Assembly: GCA_026692665.1 (NCBI GenBank)
Contig: JAPLOF010000018.1
Location: 1-43,112, forward strand
Direction: 5' to 3'
DNA: 43,112 nucleotides
DNA from: Planctomycetota bacterium
GTDB lineage: Bacteria; Planctomycetota; UBA1135; GCA-002686595
Translations under genes and position numbers: made by a program
Notes under the pieces: generated by a model
Told to the model about the DNA's origin: nothing
Seen by the model: the letters and a program-made list of their open reading frames with translations, nothing else
The model's database searches: none
Part shown: positions 8,372 through 16,938 of the stretch, piece after piece
How positions within the stretch are numbered: the stretch's first letter is position 1
How the letters are laid out: every line of letters starts with the position of its first letter

Positions 8372-10861
8372 TCAGGTGTCCAGTCGGCGCACCGGGCGGA
8401 GCCCGAGATCGTTGTCGGAATTGACGCGCGAGTACGAGCGGTAGCGCTTCGCGGAGCGCGCTTCGTAGGCCGGATTGAACCAGCTCCCGCCGCGCAGCGC
8501 GCGGGCCTGAGTCTTCACGGCCGGGATGCTGAGGCCATCCCCGGGCCGCGGGGTCCGGACCTCGGCCGGATCATCGAGGCACCACTCCCAGACGTTCCCG
8601 TGCACGTCGTGCAGCCCGAATCCGTTCGGAGAGAACGAGCCCACCGGCGCGTGCACGACGAACCCGTCCTCGATCTCGATCGAGATCTCGCTCTTCGCAT
8701 CGTTGGGTTTCGCCTCCATGAAGGTCTTATCAAGCACGTTGGCGAACCCCTGGAGCGACGCGATCTCCATCCCCGTGTGGAAGGGTGTGTCGGTTCCGGC
8801 GCGACACGCATGCTCCCATTGGGCTTCCGTCGGGAGCTGGAGATCGAGCCGTGCCAGGGCCTCGACGCAATCGTCCCAACTGACTGCTTCGACCGGGTGC
8901 GAGAGGTCGGGGAACGCGTTGCCGCTGGGATTCGTGCCCTGGATCTGCAGCCACTGCCCCTGGGTCATCTCGTACTTCGACGCGAAGCACGGATCGAGCG
9001 TCACGCGCTCGACCAGCTGCTCGTCGGCATTGTGCCAAGGGTCGAAACGCGGCTGACCCCAGTCCGTCGACGCGCGGAGGTACTCGACGACGTCGGACCA
9101 CGTGTCGAGTGGTCCTCCGGGTGGACCGGGCCGGCTCATCTCACGTGAGCCGATCGACGTCACGGCGCCCGGCAGGAGCACGAGGACGATGCCGGTATCC
9201 CCCGTGATGCGCCAGCGCTGCGTCGCGACATCGCGCTCGGGCCGCGACCCCGAGAGAACGTGCCAGAACTCCCAAAGCCCGCTGCTCGGATCCGCGCCGA
9301 GCGGCACGAGGCCGAGTTGCGGCACGATGCGCAGACCGCCGTAGCGTGGCGACGCCGCGATGTCGGCGATGGCCGCGTCCCACGCTGCGCGAGCCTCGGG
9401 CCCGCTGACGGTTTCGCGCTCCAGCGTGTCCGCGCGGAGCTTGCGCGACTCGAGCCCTTCCACGAGCTTCGGCAGGAGCCCGAGGCGCAGCGAGAGATCC
9501 CGCAGGGCGGCCTCCTGCGCGGGGTCCGCGAAGTCGCCGGACTCCAGGGCCCTCATGGCGTCGGACCCCCGTGCGAGCACGGCACGCCCGGCGGCGATCG
9601 CCTCGCCGAGCGCGGCCGAGTTCCGTGGGCTGGCCGGGAACAGGCTCCGGTGGGCCTCTTCCACTTCGCGCGCGATTCGCAGGTCGAGCATCCGCTGCAC
9701 TCGCGCGCGACCTGCGATCTCCGCGCCGGCGCGCTGCCGCTCCTTCCACGCGAATGCGCCGGCTCCCGCGAGAGCGAGCGCCAGCGCCGCCAGCAACGAG
9801 ACGGCCAGCGCACGATTGCGCTTGACCCACTTCGAGAGCTCGACCCAGGCGCCGGTACGGTGCGCACGGACGACGCGGTCCTCGAGGAAGGCGCGCAAGT
9901 CCTCGCCCATTTCGCGCACGTCGGCGTAGCGCGATCGCGGGTCGCGAGCCATGGCCTTCTCCGCGATGGCGATCAGCTCCGGCGACGCCTTCGGCGCGAG
10001 CAGCGCCAGCGCGGCGGGCGGCCCATCGCGGATCGCGAGCACGATCTCGCCGCCGTTGCGCCGGTGGCCCGCGGCCGCATAGGGCGCTCTGCCGGCGAGG
10101 AGCGTGTAGAGCATCGCGCCGATCGCGTAGACATCGGAACGCGCGTCGAGCTCCTCGCCGCGGGCCTGCTCGGGCGACATGTACGAGGGCGTGCCGACGA
10201 CCGCGCCATCCATCGTCACGAGGGATTCGGACGGGGAACGCGTCGCGGCGTCCGCCCGATCCGTGCGCAGGCGGTTCCCGGCCGCGGGGGGCGCGGCGCC
10301 CGAAATCAGCGCCAGGCCCCAATCCATGACGTAGACCTCGCCGAACGAACCGACCATCACGTTGGCGGGCTTGAGGTCACGGTGGACGACTCCGCGCGAG
10401 TGCGCGTAGGCCATCGTCTCACAGACGCGTTGCATCACGCCGAGGGCGCGCGTCGCATTCCACCCTTCGGCGTTCTCGCGCGCGAGCTCGAAGACCCGCT
10501 CAAGCGTGCGCCCCTCGACCAAGGCCATCGTGAAGTACACGCGACCTTCGGCGTCGATCCCGAGTTCGTGCACCGGCACCACGCCCGGGTGGACGAGTTG
10601 CGCAGTGACCTGCGCCTCCTCCAGGAATCGGTGGAGCCGCGCGCGCTCCTGCGTGGCATCGACCGCTCGCCGATCGGCGCGCATCACCTTCATCGCGATG
10701 CGGCGGCGGAGCGCGAGGTCCTCGACCTCGAGGATCGCGCCCATGCCGCCCTTGTCGACCTCGCGGGCGACCGCGTGCCGCTGCTTCGTGGGCGCATACG
10801 AGGCCAGCCGCGCAAGCGCCGCTTCGAGCGTCGTGCGGTCGGATTGCGGAGCGGCGCTCAC
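8372..10861 (-). CDS. Membrane Ser/Thr protein kinase with C-terminal formylglycine-generating-enzyme-like domain
   Basis: This is an 829-residue PknB-type kinase. The kinase domain (about 28-330) shows the glycine loop DKGGMG (36-41), catalytic Lys58 (AMKVM), HRDLKPAN with Asp162, a metal-binding motif that is DWG (180-182) instead of DFG, and a GTPSYMSPEQ activation segment end. One transmembrane helix (about 351-371) follows. The extracytoplasmic part ends in an FGE-sulfatase/SUMF-like domain (about 555-826), recognised by the IVLVLLPG start, KYEMTQGQW, LPTEAQWEHACRAG, GLHDVHGNVWEW and ALRGGSWF. The two active-site cysteines of true formylglycine-generating enzymes are missing, since GGSW is followed by FN and the next motif has no Cys. 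A sensory or binding role is therefore more likely than sulfatase activation. The start is GTG at 10861, overlapping the stop of the upstream mini-gene as GTGA, which implies translational coupling. Kinase/FGE fusions are known in planctomycetes and chlamydiae. Confidence 0.93.
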   Translation of the reverse strand: MSAAPQSDRTTLEAALARLASYAPTKQRHAVAREVDKGGMGAILEVEDLALRRRIAMKVMRADRRAVDATQERARLHRFLEEAQVTAQLVHPGVVPVHELGIDAEGRVYFTMALVEGRTLERVFELARENAEGWNATRALGVMQRVCETMAYAHSRGVVHRDLKPANVMVGSFGEVYVMDWGLALISGAAPPAAGNRLRTDRADAATRSPSESLVTMDGAVVGTPSYMSPEQARGEELDARSDVYAIGAMLYTLLAGRAPYAAAGHRRNGGEIVLAIRDGPPAALALLAPKASPELIAIAEKAMARDPRSRYADVREMGEDLRAFLEDRVVRAHRTGAWVELSKWVKRNRALAVSLLAALALALAGAGAFAWKERQRAGAEIAGRARVQRMLDLRIAREVEEAHRSLFPASPRNSAALGEAIAAGRAVLARGSDAMRALESGDFADPAQEAALRDLSLRLGLLPKLVEGLESRKLRADTLERETVSGPEARAAWDAAIADIAASPRYGGLRIVPQLGLVPLGADPSSGLWEFWHVLSGSRPERDVATQRWRITGDTGIVLVLLPGAVTSIGSREMSRPGPPGGPLDTWSDVVEYLRASTDWGQPRFDPWHNADEQLVERVTLDPCFASKYEMTQGQWLQIQGTNPSGNAFPDLSHPVEAVSWDDCVEALARLDLQLPTEAQWEHACRAGTDTPFHTGMEIASLQGFANVLDKTFMEAKPNDAKSEISIEIEDGFVVHAPVGSFSPNGFGLHDVHGNVWEWCLDDPAEVRTPRPGDGLSIPAVKTQARALRGGSWFNPAYEARSAKRYRSYSRVNSDNDLGLRPVRRLDT

Positions 10862-11067
10862 AGCTCGACGCGCGCCTGCATGGCGTAGATCCCGATCGGC
10901 AGCGGGATCGTCGCGATCGCGGTCGCAAGCGACAAGCTCCCGGAGAAGCCCGTCGTGACGAACTGGGTTGAGGCGGGCGAGATGGAGGTGAGTAGCAGTG
11001 CAGCGAACCACGTGAGTCGCGCAAGTCCGCGAGTCAGCGAGCCGCTTCGAGTCCAGTGGCGGAGCAT
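10858..11067 (-). CDS. Mini-gene: signal peptide plus the C-terminal tail of the FVQDTG-family protein (possible internal-deletion relic)
   Basis: The frame encodes 69 residues: a basic n-region and hydrophobic segment (LARLTWFAALLLTSISPAS, a good signal peptide), then about 34 residues ending ATIPLPIGIYAMQARVEL. That tail aligns with the end of the 6931-8226 protein (ATVAVPLAIGLHAVQVRVVL), sharing the pattern TA-x4-PL-x-IG-x2-A-x-Q-x-RV-x-L. The roughly 360 residues between signal and tail in the full-length paralogue are absent. The stop codon is embedded in the GTG start of the kinase (GTGA). There is no clear Shine-Dalgarno sequence. It could be a decayed paralogue kept for coupling, or a real small exported peptide. 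The similarity was seen by eye. Confidence 0.6.
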   Translation of the reverse strand: MLRHWTRSGSLTRGLARLTWFAALLLTSISPASTQFVTTGFSGSLSLATAIATIPLPIGIYAMQARVEL

Positions 11068-11609
11068 GCGGGGTCCAGCGCGCCGAGGATCCGTTGGATG
11101 ATCGATCTCGGGAAAGAGAGCAGAGCGGAGCTGTGGTGAAGCCGACTCGAGCGCGCGCGCGAGAGACTACGACCAACTCCGTTTCCCGGGGAGTCCCGGA
11201 GCTCCACCAGGCTGGCGACGGTCGGACCCTCGGCAGTCGGTGCGCGCCTCTGGAAGGACTCTCTCGGGGCGGAGCCTCGTCGCGGTCGGCCCTGGACCGG
11301 GGCGGAGATCGGCTCGACGCCCTCGACCGCGCGGTCAAGGATCGCCGGAAGTCAGGGCCCCGCAACGCTCCCTCCCTTCCACCCCAACCATCCCTTGAGC
11401 CCTCGCGAAAGTGGGCACGCACGTCCCTGCCAACTTGACGGGGCGGTTCCTGGAGCGGAGCCGTTCCGTCAAAAAGGCAGGCGCCGGCTGACTGTCCGGG
11501 CCTGGCATTCGCACGAAACTCCTTTATTGGCAGGTACTTGTGATGGGGCCGGCGCACTTCTGCCCCTGGGCACGCCCCTTGCTTGGTTCGAGGACCTTCC
11601 GCTCCGCCC
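11068..11609. other. 542-bp gene-free region between divergent units
   Basis: No frame here has protein-like composition or a recognisable domain. It separates the minus-strand kinase unit from the plus-strand response regulator and should hold promoters for both. The one clear structure is the hairpin at 11435-11472. A relatively AT-rich patch (CTTTATTGGCAGGTACTTGT, around 11520-11540) lies about 70-90 bp upstream of the response regulator and is a plausible but unproven promoter zone. I saw no CIRCE element. Confidence 0.6.
11435..11472 (+). other. Long imperfect palindrome / RNA hairpin
   Basis: The arms are TTGACGGGGCGGTTCC and GGAGCCGTTCCGTCAA around a 6-nt loop (TGGAGC). Read as plus-strand RNA, all 16 positions pair, three of them as G-U wobbles; on the minus strand these become C-A mismatches. 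An A-run, not a U-run, follows on the plus strand. It lies about 140 bp upstream of the response regulator. It could be a 5'-leader structure or an operator. Confidence 0.6.
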
Positions 11610-11993
11610 ATGGCCATCGACCACCGCATCCTGATCGCCGACGACGACCGCGACTTCCGTCTCGGCCTCGCGGACTTGATCGGTGGCTTGCCGCGGCGGT
11701 TCGAAATCCTGCAGGCGGAGACCGGGCTCGAAGCCTTGGGGTTCCTGCGGAACCAGACGTTCGACCTGGCGCTCCTCGACATGCACATGCCGGGGCACAC
11801 CGGACTCGAAGTGCTGGCCTTCCTGCGCCGCGAGACGCGCGGGATCCCGTGCATCTTCATCTCCGGCGACGCCACGGACGCGGTGCGCGAGCAAGCCCTG
11901 CACGAGGGCGCTTGCGCCGTGCTCAAGAAGCCTCTGCGCCCCGAACTCCTGCGCGCGGAAGTCCGCCGCGTGCTGCGCATCGACGCGGCCTGA
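11610..11993 (+). CDS. Stand-alone response regulator receiver protein
   Basis: This is a 127-residue, single-domain CheY-like receiver with no output domain. Visible conserved residues are the acidic pair Asp11/Asp12 (IADDD), the phosphoacceptor Asp57 (LALLDMHMPG), Ser85 (FISGD) at the switch Thr/Ser position, and Lys107 in LKKP. The ATG at 11610 starts just before the first beta strand. A TTG at 11583 in the same frame would add nine residues outside the fold, so I do not use it. GAGGA lies about 14 nt upstream, which is a long spacing. It precedes groES by 96 bp on the same strand, so it could be co-transcribed with the chaperonins. No histidine kinase is nearby, so its phosphodonor is unknown. 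Confidence 0.9.
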   Translation: MAIDHRILIADDDRDFRLGLADLIGGLPRRFEILQAETGLEALGFLRNQTFDLALLDMHMPGHTGLEVLAFLRRETRGIPCIFISGDATDAVREQALHEGACAVLKKPLRPELLRAEVRRVLRIDAA

Positions 11994-12089
11994 CCCGCGC
12001 ACCCCGACGACCACGCCCGTGCGGACCCCGCGCGCGGCGAGAACCCTCTCACTGACGACCTGTCCCCTAGCCTTCGAAGAGAAAGCCCC

Positions 12090-12416
12090 ATGGCCACGAA
12101 GACCTCGACCACGACCCACAAGAAGACCGGCAACATCCGTCCCCTCGGCGACCGCGTGCTCGTCAAGCGCGCCGAAGCGGAAGAGCGCACCGCGGGCGGA
12201 ATCCTCCTGCCCGAAACGGCCAAGGACAAGCCGAAGGAAGGCACCGTCGTCGCGATCGGCGAGGGCAAGCAGCTCGACGACGGCTCGCGCTCCACGTTCG
12301 CCGTCAAGCCCGGCGACCGCATCCTCTTCAGCGCCTACGCCGGCACCGAAGTGAAGTACCTCGGCGAAGAGTTCCTGATCATGCGCGAGGAAGACATCCT
12401 CGGCATCGTCGGCTGA
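12090..12416 (+). CDS. groES: Co-chaperonin GroES (Hsp10)
   Basis: This 108-residue protein forms the heptameric lid of the GroEL folding chamber in the cytoplasm. After a Thr/Lys-rich extension of about 14 residues come the standard elements: [12 protein letters not shown], the mobile loop [18 protein letters not shown] (GroEL contact GGILLP), [18 protein letters not shown] and the C-terminal ILGIVG. The N-terminal extension makes it slightly longer than the usual roughly 95-100 residues. The start is ATG at 12090 with a weak GAGA upstream. It is followed after 39 bp by groEL, the usual operon order. I saw no CIRCE operator, so regulation by HrcA is not supported by the sequence. Confidence 0.98.
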   Translation: MATKTSTTTHKKTGNIRPLGDRVLVKRAEAEERTAGGILLPETAKDKPKEGTVVAIGEGKQLDDGSRSTFAVKPGDRILFSAYAGTEVKYLGEEFLIMREEDILGIVG

Positions 12417-12455
12417 TTCACGCGCCCCCACACCCCGAACACACAGAGAAACTCC

Positions 12456-14069
12456 ATGGCCAAGCAGATCTGCTACGACGCCGCCGCTCGCGAGAAGATT
12501 CGCGACGGCGTGCGCAAGCTGGCGCGCGCCGTCAAGGTGACCCTCGGGCCCCGCGGCCGGAACGTCATCATCGAGAAGTCCTTCGGCAGCCCGACCGTCA
12601 CCAAGGACGGCGTCACGGTCTCGAAGGAGATCGACCTCGAGGACGCCTACGAGAACATGGGCGCCCAGCTCGTGAAGCAGGTCGCCCAGCGCACGAACGA
12701 CCAGGCCGGTGACGGCACGACGACCGCCACCGTGCTGGCCGAGGCGATCTTCGAGGAAGGCCTCAAGAACGTCACCGCCGGCGCCAACCCGGTCGCGCTC
12801 AAGCGCGGCATGGACAAGGCCGTCGAAGCCGCGATCGAGTCGCTCAAGAAGCTCTCGACGCCGGTCAAGGGCCACAACGAGATCGCCCAGGTCGGCACGG
12901 TCGCGAGCAATGGCGACCACGAGATCGGCGAGATGATCGCCAAGGCGATGGACAAGGTCGGCAAGGACGGCGTCATCACGGTCGAAGAGGGCAAGTCCCT
13001 CACGACCGAAGTGGAATGGGTCGAGGGCATGCAGTTCGACAAGGGCTGGCTGTCCCCGCACTTCATCAGGAACCCCGTGACGATGGAGACGGTGCTCGAG
13101 AAGCCCTACATCCTCGTCCACGAGAAGAAGATCACGTCGGTCAAGGAGTTCCTGCCGCTGCTCGAGCAGGTCGTCCAGTCCGGCCGCCCGCTGCTCATCA
13201 TCGCGGAAGAGGTCGAGGGCGAGGCGCTCGCGACGCTCGTCGTGAACAAGCTGCGCGGCGCGTTCCCGTGCGTCGCGGTCAAGGCTCCCGGCTTCGGCGA
13301 CCGCCGCAAGTCGATGCTCGAGGACATCGCGATCCTGACGGGCGCGACGGCGATCATGGAATCGACGGGCCAGTCGCTCGAGTCGATCACGCTCAAGGAC
13401 CTCGGCACCGCGAAGAAGGTCGTGATCGGCAAGGACGACACGACGATCATCGAAGGTGTCGGCTCCAAGGACGCGATCAAGGGCCGCATCGCCCAGATCA
13501 AGGCCGAGATCGACGTCACGAAGAGCGACTACGACAAGGAGAAGCTCCAGGAACGCCTGGCCAAGCTCTCCGGCGGCGTGGCGCAGATCAACGTCGGCGC
13601 GGCGACCGAGTCCGAGATGAAGGAGAAGAAGCAGCGCGTCGAAGACGCCCTGCACGCGACGCGCGCGGCCGTGGAAGAGGGCATCGTCCCCGGCGGCGGC
13701 GTGGCGCTCATCAACACGATCGCGACGCTCGAAGGTCTGAAGCTCGAAGGCGACGAACGCGTGGGCGCGATGATCATCCGCCGCGCGGTCGAAGCCCCGA
13801 TGCGCCAGATCGCGACGAACGCTGGGCTCGACGGCGCCGTCGTCGTGCAGAACGTCCGCGCCGGCAAGGGCAAGGGCTGGGGCTTCAACGCCGCGACCGA
13901 GGTCTACGAAGACCTCGTGAAGTCCGGCGTCATCGACCCGACGAAGGTCGTGCGCACGGCGCTCCAGAACGCGGCCTCGGTCGCGATCCTCCTCCTGACG
14001 ACGGACGCTCTCGTGAGCGATCTGCCCGAGAAGGAAAAGGAAGGCGCGGGCGCGGGGCACTCGCACTGA
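12456..14069 (+). CDS. groEL: Chaperonin GroEL (Hsp60)
   Basis: This is the 537-residue ATP-dependent chaperonin subunit, which forms double heptameric rings and folds proteins with GroES. Visible hallmarks are [28 protein letters not shown] near the N-terminus, the nucleotide site [12 protein letters not shown] with its catalytic Asp, the apical-domain segment [21 protein letters not shown] (in two parts of the groove), APGFGDRRK, and the C-terminal equatorial block [11 protein letters not shown] ... [12 protein letters not shown]. The tail ends GAGAGHSH rather than the GGM repeat of the main GroEL of many bacteria. His-ended tails are typical of some additional GroEL copies, so this may not be the only chaperonin in the genome. 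The spacing to groES is 39 bp and a strong hairpin follows the stop. Confidence 0.98.
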   Translation: MAKQICYDAAAREKIRDGVRKLARAVKVTLGPRGRNVIIEKSFGSPTVTKDGVTVSKEIDLEDAYENMGAQLVKQVAQRTNDQAGDGTTTATVLAEAIFEEGLKNVTAGANPVALKRGMDKAVEAAIESLKKLSTPVKGHNEIAQVGTVASNGDHEIGEMIAKAMDKVGKDGVITVEEGKSLTTEVEWVEGMQFDKGWLSPHFIRNPVTMETVLEKPYILVHEKKITSVKEFLPLLEQVVQSGRPLLIIAEEVEGEALATLVVNKLRGAFPCVAVKAPGFGDRRKSMLEDIAILTGATAIMESTGQSLESITLKDLGTAKKVVIGKDDTTIIEGVGSKDAIKGRIAQIKAEIDVTKSDYDKEKLQERLAKLSGGVAQINVGAATESEMKEKKQRVEDALHATRAAVEEGIVPGGGVALINTIATLEGLKLEGDERVGAMIIRRAVEAPMRQIATNAGLDGAVVVQNVRAGKGKGWGFNAATEVYEDLVKSGVIDPTKVVRTALQNAASVAILLLTTDALVSDLPEKEKEGAGAGHSH

Positions 14070-14410
14070 TCGGTGGACTCCCGCCGCTGATCTCCCGCGC
14101 GGAGATCCGAACCGAGGGCCGTCCGGACGCTGTCCGGGCGGCCCTCGGTGTTCCAGCAAGGGAGGAACGAGACGGGCTTGCGCGGCGCCGAGGACTTCGA
14201 GTTCCTGACCCCGGAGGCGCTACTCGGCGGCGTCCGGGGAGTGGGTGTAGACAGCGCGGAAGTCCGTGCGGTGGGCCGATCCCGCCGCAGCCGCGCTCTG
14301 TCGCGCACGGGGAAGCGCCCGGTCGGTGGCCGCGGAGGAACGCGTGCGTCATGCCGCATGGGCTCGGAGGGTCGGAAACGAGGGCGTTGGGCCCCGGCGC
14401 GATCGCTGCG
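14070..14410. other. 341-bp gene-free stretch between groEL and the convergent glycosyltransferase
   Basis: Apart from the hairpin at 14112-14148 I see no feature. No frame on either strand looks like a protein. A short minus-strand stretch reading TDFRAVYTHSPDAAE before a stop is faintly like a secreted-protein end, but nothing upstream supports it. Confidence 0.5.
14112..14148 (+). terminator. Hairpin terminator after groEL
   Basis: The arms CCGAGGGCCGTCCGGAC and GTCCGGGCGGCCCTCGG pair over 17 bp (one U-G wobble) around a GCT loop, 42 bp after the groEL stop. Only a short TGTT follows, so it is a weak U-tract. The placement and stability support transcription termination of the groESL unit. 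Confidence 0.75.
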
Positions 14411-15457
14411 TCAGGGCATGGCAGCGACGCGAGCGGGCACCTCGACCGTGCCGCCGCGCGCACGAGGTTCTTCCAGCAGGCGGCCGACCTCCGCCAACAC
14501 GGGCTCGACGCCGAGCGTCTGGACAGGCGCTGGCGCTGCGGTCGTCACGCAGCGCGCGCCCGGTCGCGGGTGGAACCACTCGGCGATGCGCACGCGCGCC
14601 CGGCCATCCCAGTTGCCGAAGATCGAGACGATCGGCGCTCCGGCGATCTGGGCGACGTGGCTCGGACCGCAGTCGTTCGCGACCACGACCCGCGCATCCA
14701 GGACGGCGCGCGCGATCTCGGGCAGACTTCCCCCGACGAGCGCGCTCGTGCGCGACCCGAGCCCTTCGCGAGCGAACAACTCGACGTAGCGCCGTTCGCC
14801 TTCGCCGATCACGAGCAGGAAGCGCGCCGACGGGTCGCGCTCGACGATCGCGCGGGCCAGGGCGATGAAGTTCGACTCGCCCCACAGCTTCGGCGGTTCG
14901 CTGCCGCAGGGCATCAGGCAGTAGGCACCGGGCGCCACGGCCGCCGCTCCGTGCGCGTTCCGTGCGAGGTGCGCCATCGACTCGACGAACATCGCCGACG
15001 GGTCCAGCTCGCCGAGCAGGTTCAGGTAGTTGACCGCGCGGTAGACGGTGGTGTCGCGCGGCACGCTGGAGGTCAGCGCGAAGCGCGAGAGCAGCGTCCG
15101 GTACCCGATCCGCTCCGCGGCCCCCGACGACGCCGTCGCGGCGATGATGTCCGCCGATTGGGGGCGGAGGCTGAGGACCCGGTGAAAACGCCGCGAGCGC
15201 AGTTCGCCGATCAGCGCGGGCAGGCCGGTGTGCGACGCGTCCTCCGAAGCCCCGATCGCGCGCTTCTTCCTCGTCCAGACTCGGGTCTCGTCCGCGAGAC
15301 CGATCGACTCGAAGAGCCGTCCACGCTCGAACGGCGAATAGACGACCAGCGGGGTCCCCTCTGCCAGCCGTCGCAGCGCGAAGAGCAGCGGCACGTGCAC
15401 GATCATCGCGCCGAAGAACTCGCGGTTCTGAAGGAACACAGCCGTGCCGCCGGACAT
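14411..15457 (-). CDS. Glycosyltransferase family 9 (heptosyltransferase-like)
   Basis: This 348-residue protein has the two-Rossmann GT-B layout of GT9. The N-terminal domain has FFGAMIVHVPLLFALRRLAEGTPLVVYSP split into strand and helix, a middle RIGYRTLLSRF segment, and a C-terminal donor-binding half with LMPCGSEPPKLWG, FLLVIGEGERRYVELF and ARVVVANDCGPSHVAQIAG followed by PIVSIFGNWD. The last stretch matches the DTGPMHLA-type GT9 signature (here NDCGPSH). Family members add heptose or related sugars to surface glycans; the substrate cannot be told. The start is ATG at 15457. There is no good Shine-Dalgarno sequence, but TACACT lies 8 nt upstream. The gene follows the ATP-grasp gene after 221 bp. 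Confidence 0.88.
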   Translation of the reverse strand: MSGGTAVFLQNREFFGAMIVHVPLLFALRRLAEGTPLVVYSPFERGRLFESIGLADETRVWTRKKRAIGASEDASHTGLPALIGELRSRRFHRVLSLRPQSADIIAATASSGAAERIGYRTLLSRFALTSSVPRDTTVYRAVNYLNLLGELDPSAMFVESMAHLARNAHGAAAVAPGAYCLMPCGSEPPKLWGESNFIALARAIVERDPSARFLLVIGEGERRYVELFAREGLGSRTSALVGGSLPEIARAVLDARVVVANDCGPSHVAQIAGAPIVSIFGNWDGRARVRIAEWFHPRPGARCVTTAAPAPVQTLGVEPVLAEVGRLLEEPRARGGTVEVPARVAAMP

Positions 15458-15465
15458 GGCGTGGG

Positions 15466-15471
15466 AGTGTA
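15466..15471 (-). promoter_or_regulatory. Candidate -10 element TACACT, near-leaderless start of the GT9 gene
   Basis: TACACT fits the TAnnnT pattern and ends 8 nt before the ATG at 15457, so transcription would begin at or next to the start codon. No convincing -35 box is visible. Confidence 0.35.
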
Positions 15472-15678
15472 GCCCCAAGTCCCCTAGGCACACGGACAGC
15501 CCGTGGCCCTGAAGTCGACGAGCGGAATCCTCAGCACCCGTGCCCCGGGAGGCCTTCGTGGCTGCAGGCCGTGCAGGCAGCCAGGGCGGGGCCATGCGCC
15601 GCGCATCTCCGCGGGCTCGACGACCGCTGCGCATCGGCGAGCTCCTGAGCGCGCCGACAGGGCTTCCTCGACCGTCTC

Positions 15679-16896
15679 CTAGACCTTGGACACCACGATC
15701 CGGCCGATGGACTCGAGCTTCCGCTGCAGCCGGTCGTAGTCCTCGTCGCGCACGCGGAACCACGTGTTGACGTGCCAACCCGCAGCGAGCGGTTGCGTCC
15801 GGGCGCCGGGCGGCGGCACTTCGCACTCGAGAATCGCGTCGCCCAGCTCGCGCTTCACGATCTCCACGCCCTCATGGCCCGTGAACATGCCGTCGCGCGG
15901 CGGGCGGATCTGGACCGAACCCGTGGCGTAGCGGCGCGTGGGCACGCCCGACTTGCGTCCGAACAGCACGGCATCGGCCCACGAACCATAGAGGTCGAAT
16001 TCGTTCCCGGCGGCGTGCATGTCCCAGATGCGCTCGCCCGCCGGGCGCGCGCCGATCTCCGACACCTTCAGGCCCTTCGGACCGAAGAACCATTCCAGGT
16101 GCGTCGCGCCGTCCCGGATCCCGAGCGCCTCGATCACGCGTTGGTTCGTCGCGCGCAGTCCTTGGTAGCCGCTCGCGTCCATGCGGTTCGTACAGGCGAT
16201 CTTGGGCCGGATCGCGCGATCCTGGAGCGCCTCGAGGCAGCTCGGGTAGTAATGCCCGACGAAGTCGTGCACCACCGTTCCGTCCGCGACGACGGCGTCG
16301 AGGAAGCCCTCGTGGCCCTCGACGTACTCCTCGACGATCGCGGGACGTTCCTTCGACGGCTTCAGGTGATCGAGAGCACGATCGAGCTCGGCCGAACTCG
16401 TGCAGCGGAACGTGTCGAGCGTTCCGTAGCCCTCCAGCGGCTTGATGACGACCGGGAAGCCCTCGCGCTCGGCGAAGGCGCGCGCAGCGCCCGGGTCCTC
16501 GACGCGCGCCGAGGCGGCGCAGGGCAGGTCGCGAGACCGGAGCCGCTCCTTCATCGCCGCCTTGTCGCGCGACAGGATCGCCGACTCGACGCTCGTGCCC
16601 GGGAGGCCCAGGACGGAGCGCACGTGCGCCGCCGACACGACCGCGGGCTCGTCGATCGTCTCGACGCGCGCGAAGCCGGACTTGGGCGCGATCTCGCGCG
16701 CGATGCGCGCCAGGTCCGCGCCCTCGAGGATGCTCTTCGCCGCCGCGTAGCCGTCGAGCCTGCGCTGGAGCTCGGGCGAGAGGTGTTCCCGCTTGGCGTG
16801 CCCGATGCCATGAACGCGCGCTCCGGCGCGCTTGAGCGCATCGACGAAACGCAGGGCGTAGACCGACGTATCGGGGGCCAGGAAGAGGACGTCCAC
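15679..16896 (-). CDS. ATP-grasp family ligase
   Basis: This 405-residue cytoplasmic enzyme joins a carboxylate to an amine or similar nucleophile by way of an acyl phosphate. The N-terminal pre-grasp domain starts VDVLFLAPDTSVYALRFVDAL. The ATP-grasp fold shows VVIKPLEGYGT (ATP lysine), the hinge segment AIVEEYVEGHEGFLDAVV, and the metal-binding end HLEWFFGPKGLKVSEIGARPAG, equivalent to the E-x-N-x-R motif of biotin carboxylase-like enzymes (here EIGAR). The C-terminal part is like other peptide-ligase-type ATP-grasp proteins. The substrate is unknown. The start is GTG at 16896, just before the first beta strand, with no Shine-Dalgarno sequence but TAAGAT 10 nt upstream. Its neighbours are a GT9 enzyme and a membrane protein, so surface-glycan or small-molecule synthesis is possible. 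Confidence 0.88.
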   Translation of the reverse strand: MDVLFLAPDTSVYALRFVDALKRAGARVHGIGHAKREHLSPELQRRLDGYAAAKSILEGADLARIAREIAPKSGFARVETIDEPAVVSAAHVRSVLGLPGTSVESAILSRDKAAMKERLRSRDLPCAASARVEDPGAARAFAEREGFPVVIKPLEGYGTLDTFRCTSSAELDRALDHLKPSKERPAIVEEYVEGHEGFLDAVVADGTVVHDFVGHYYPSCLEALQDRAIRPKIACTNRMDASGYQGLRATNQRVIEALGIRDGATHLEWFFGPKGLKVSEIGARPAGERIWDMHAAGNEFDLYGSWADAVLFGRKSGVPTRRYATGSVQIRPPRDGMFTGHEGVEIVKRELGDAILECEVPPPGARTQPLAAGWHVNTWFRVRDEDYDRLQRKLESIGRIVVSKV

Positions 16897-16906
16897 GGGG
16901 CGCGGG

Positions 16907-16912
16907 ATCTTA
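16907..16912 (-). promoter_or_regulatory. Candidate -10 element TAAGAT before the ATP-grasp gene
   Basis: TAAGAT ends 10 nt upstream of the GTG at 16896, between the membrane-protein stop and the start. The transcript leader would be only a few nucleotides. No -35 box is evident. Confidence 0.4.
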
Positions 16913-16938
16913 GCCGAGGCCGGGGCGACCGGGCACGA

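Noticed and set aside
11094..11438. 114-codon plus-strand frame in the gap before the response regulator
   Set aside because: No ribosome-binding site, Arg/Ser-rich, no recognisable segment. Considered as a possible sigma factor for the kinase, but it lacks region 2 or 4 motifs and is on the wrong strand.
12000..12089. CIRCE-type operator before groES
   Set aside because: Searched for TTAGCACTC-N9-GAGTGCTAA or a close relative and saw none.
11469..14159. Minus-strand open frame opposite groESL
   Set aside because: It is a mirror of GroEL codon usage (Leu/Asp/Arg-rich) and has no start signal or domain.
14149..14410. Possible pseudogene end on the minus strand (TDFRAVYTHSPDAAE before a stop)
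   Set aside because: Only about 15 residues look protein-like. The upstream sequence in that frame is not coherent, so chance is the simpler explanation.
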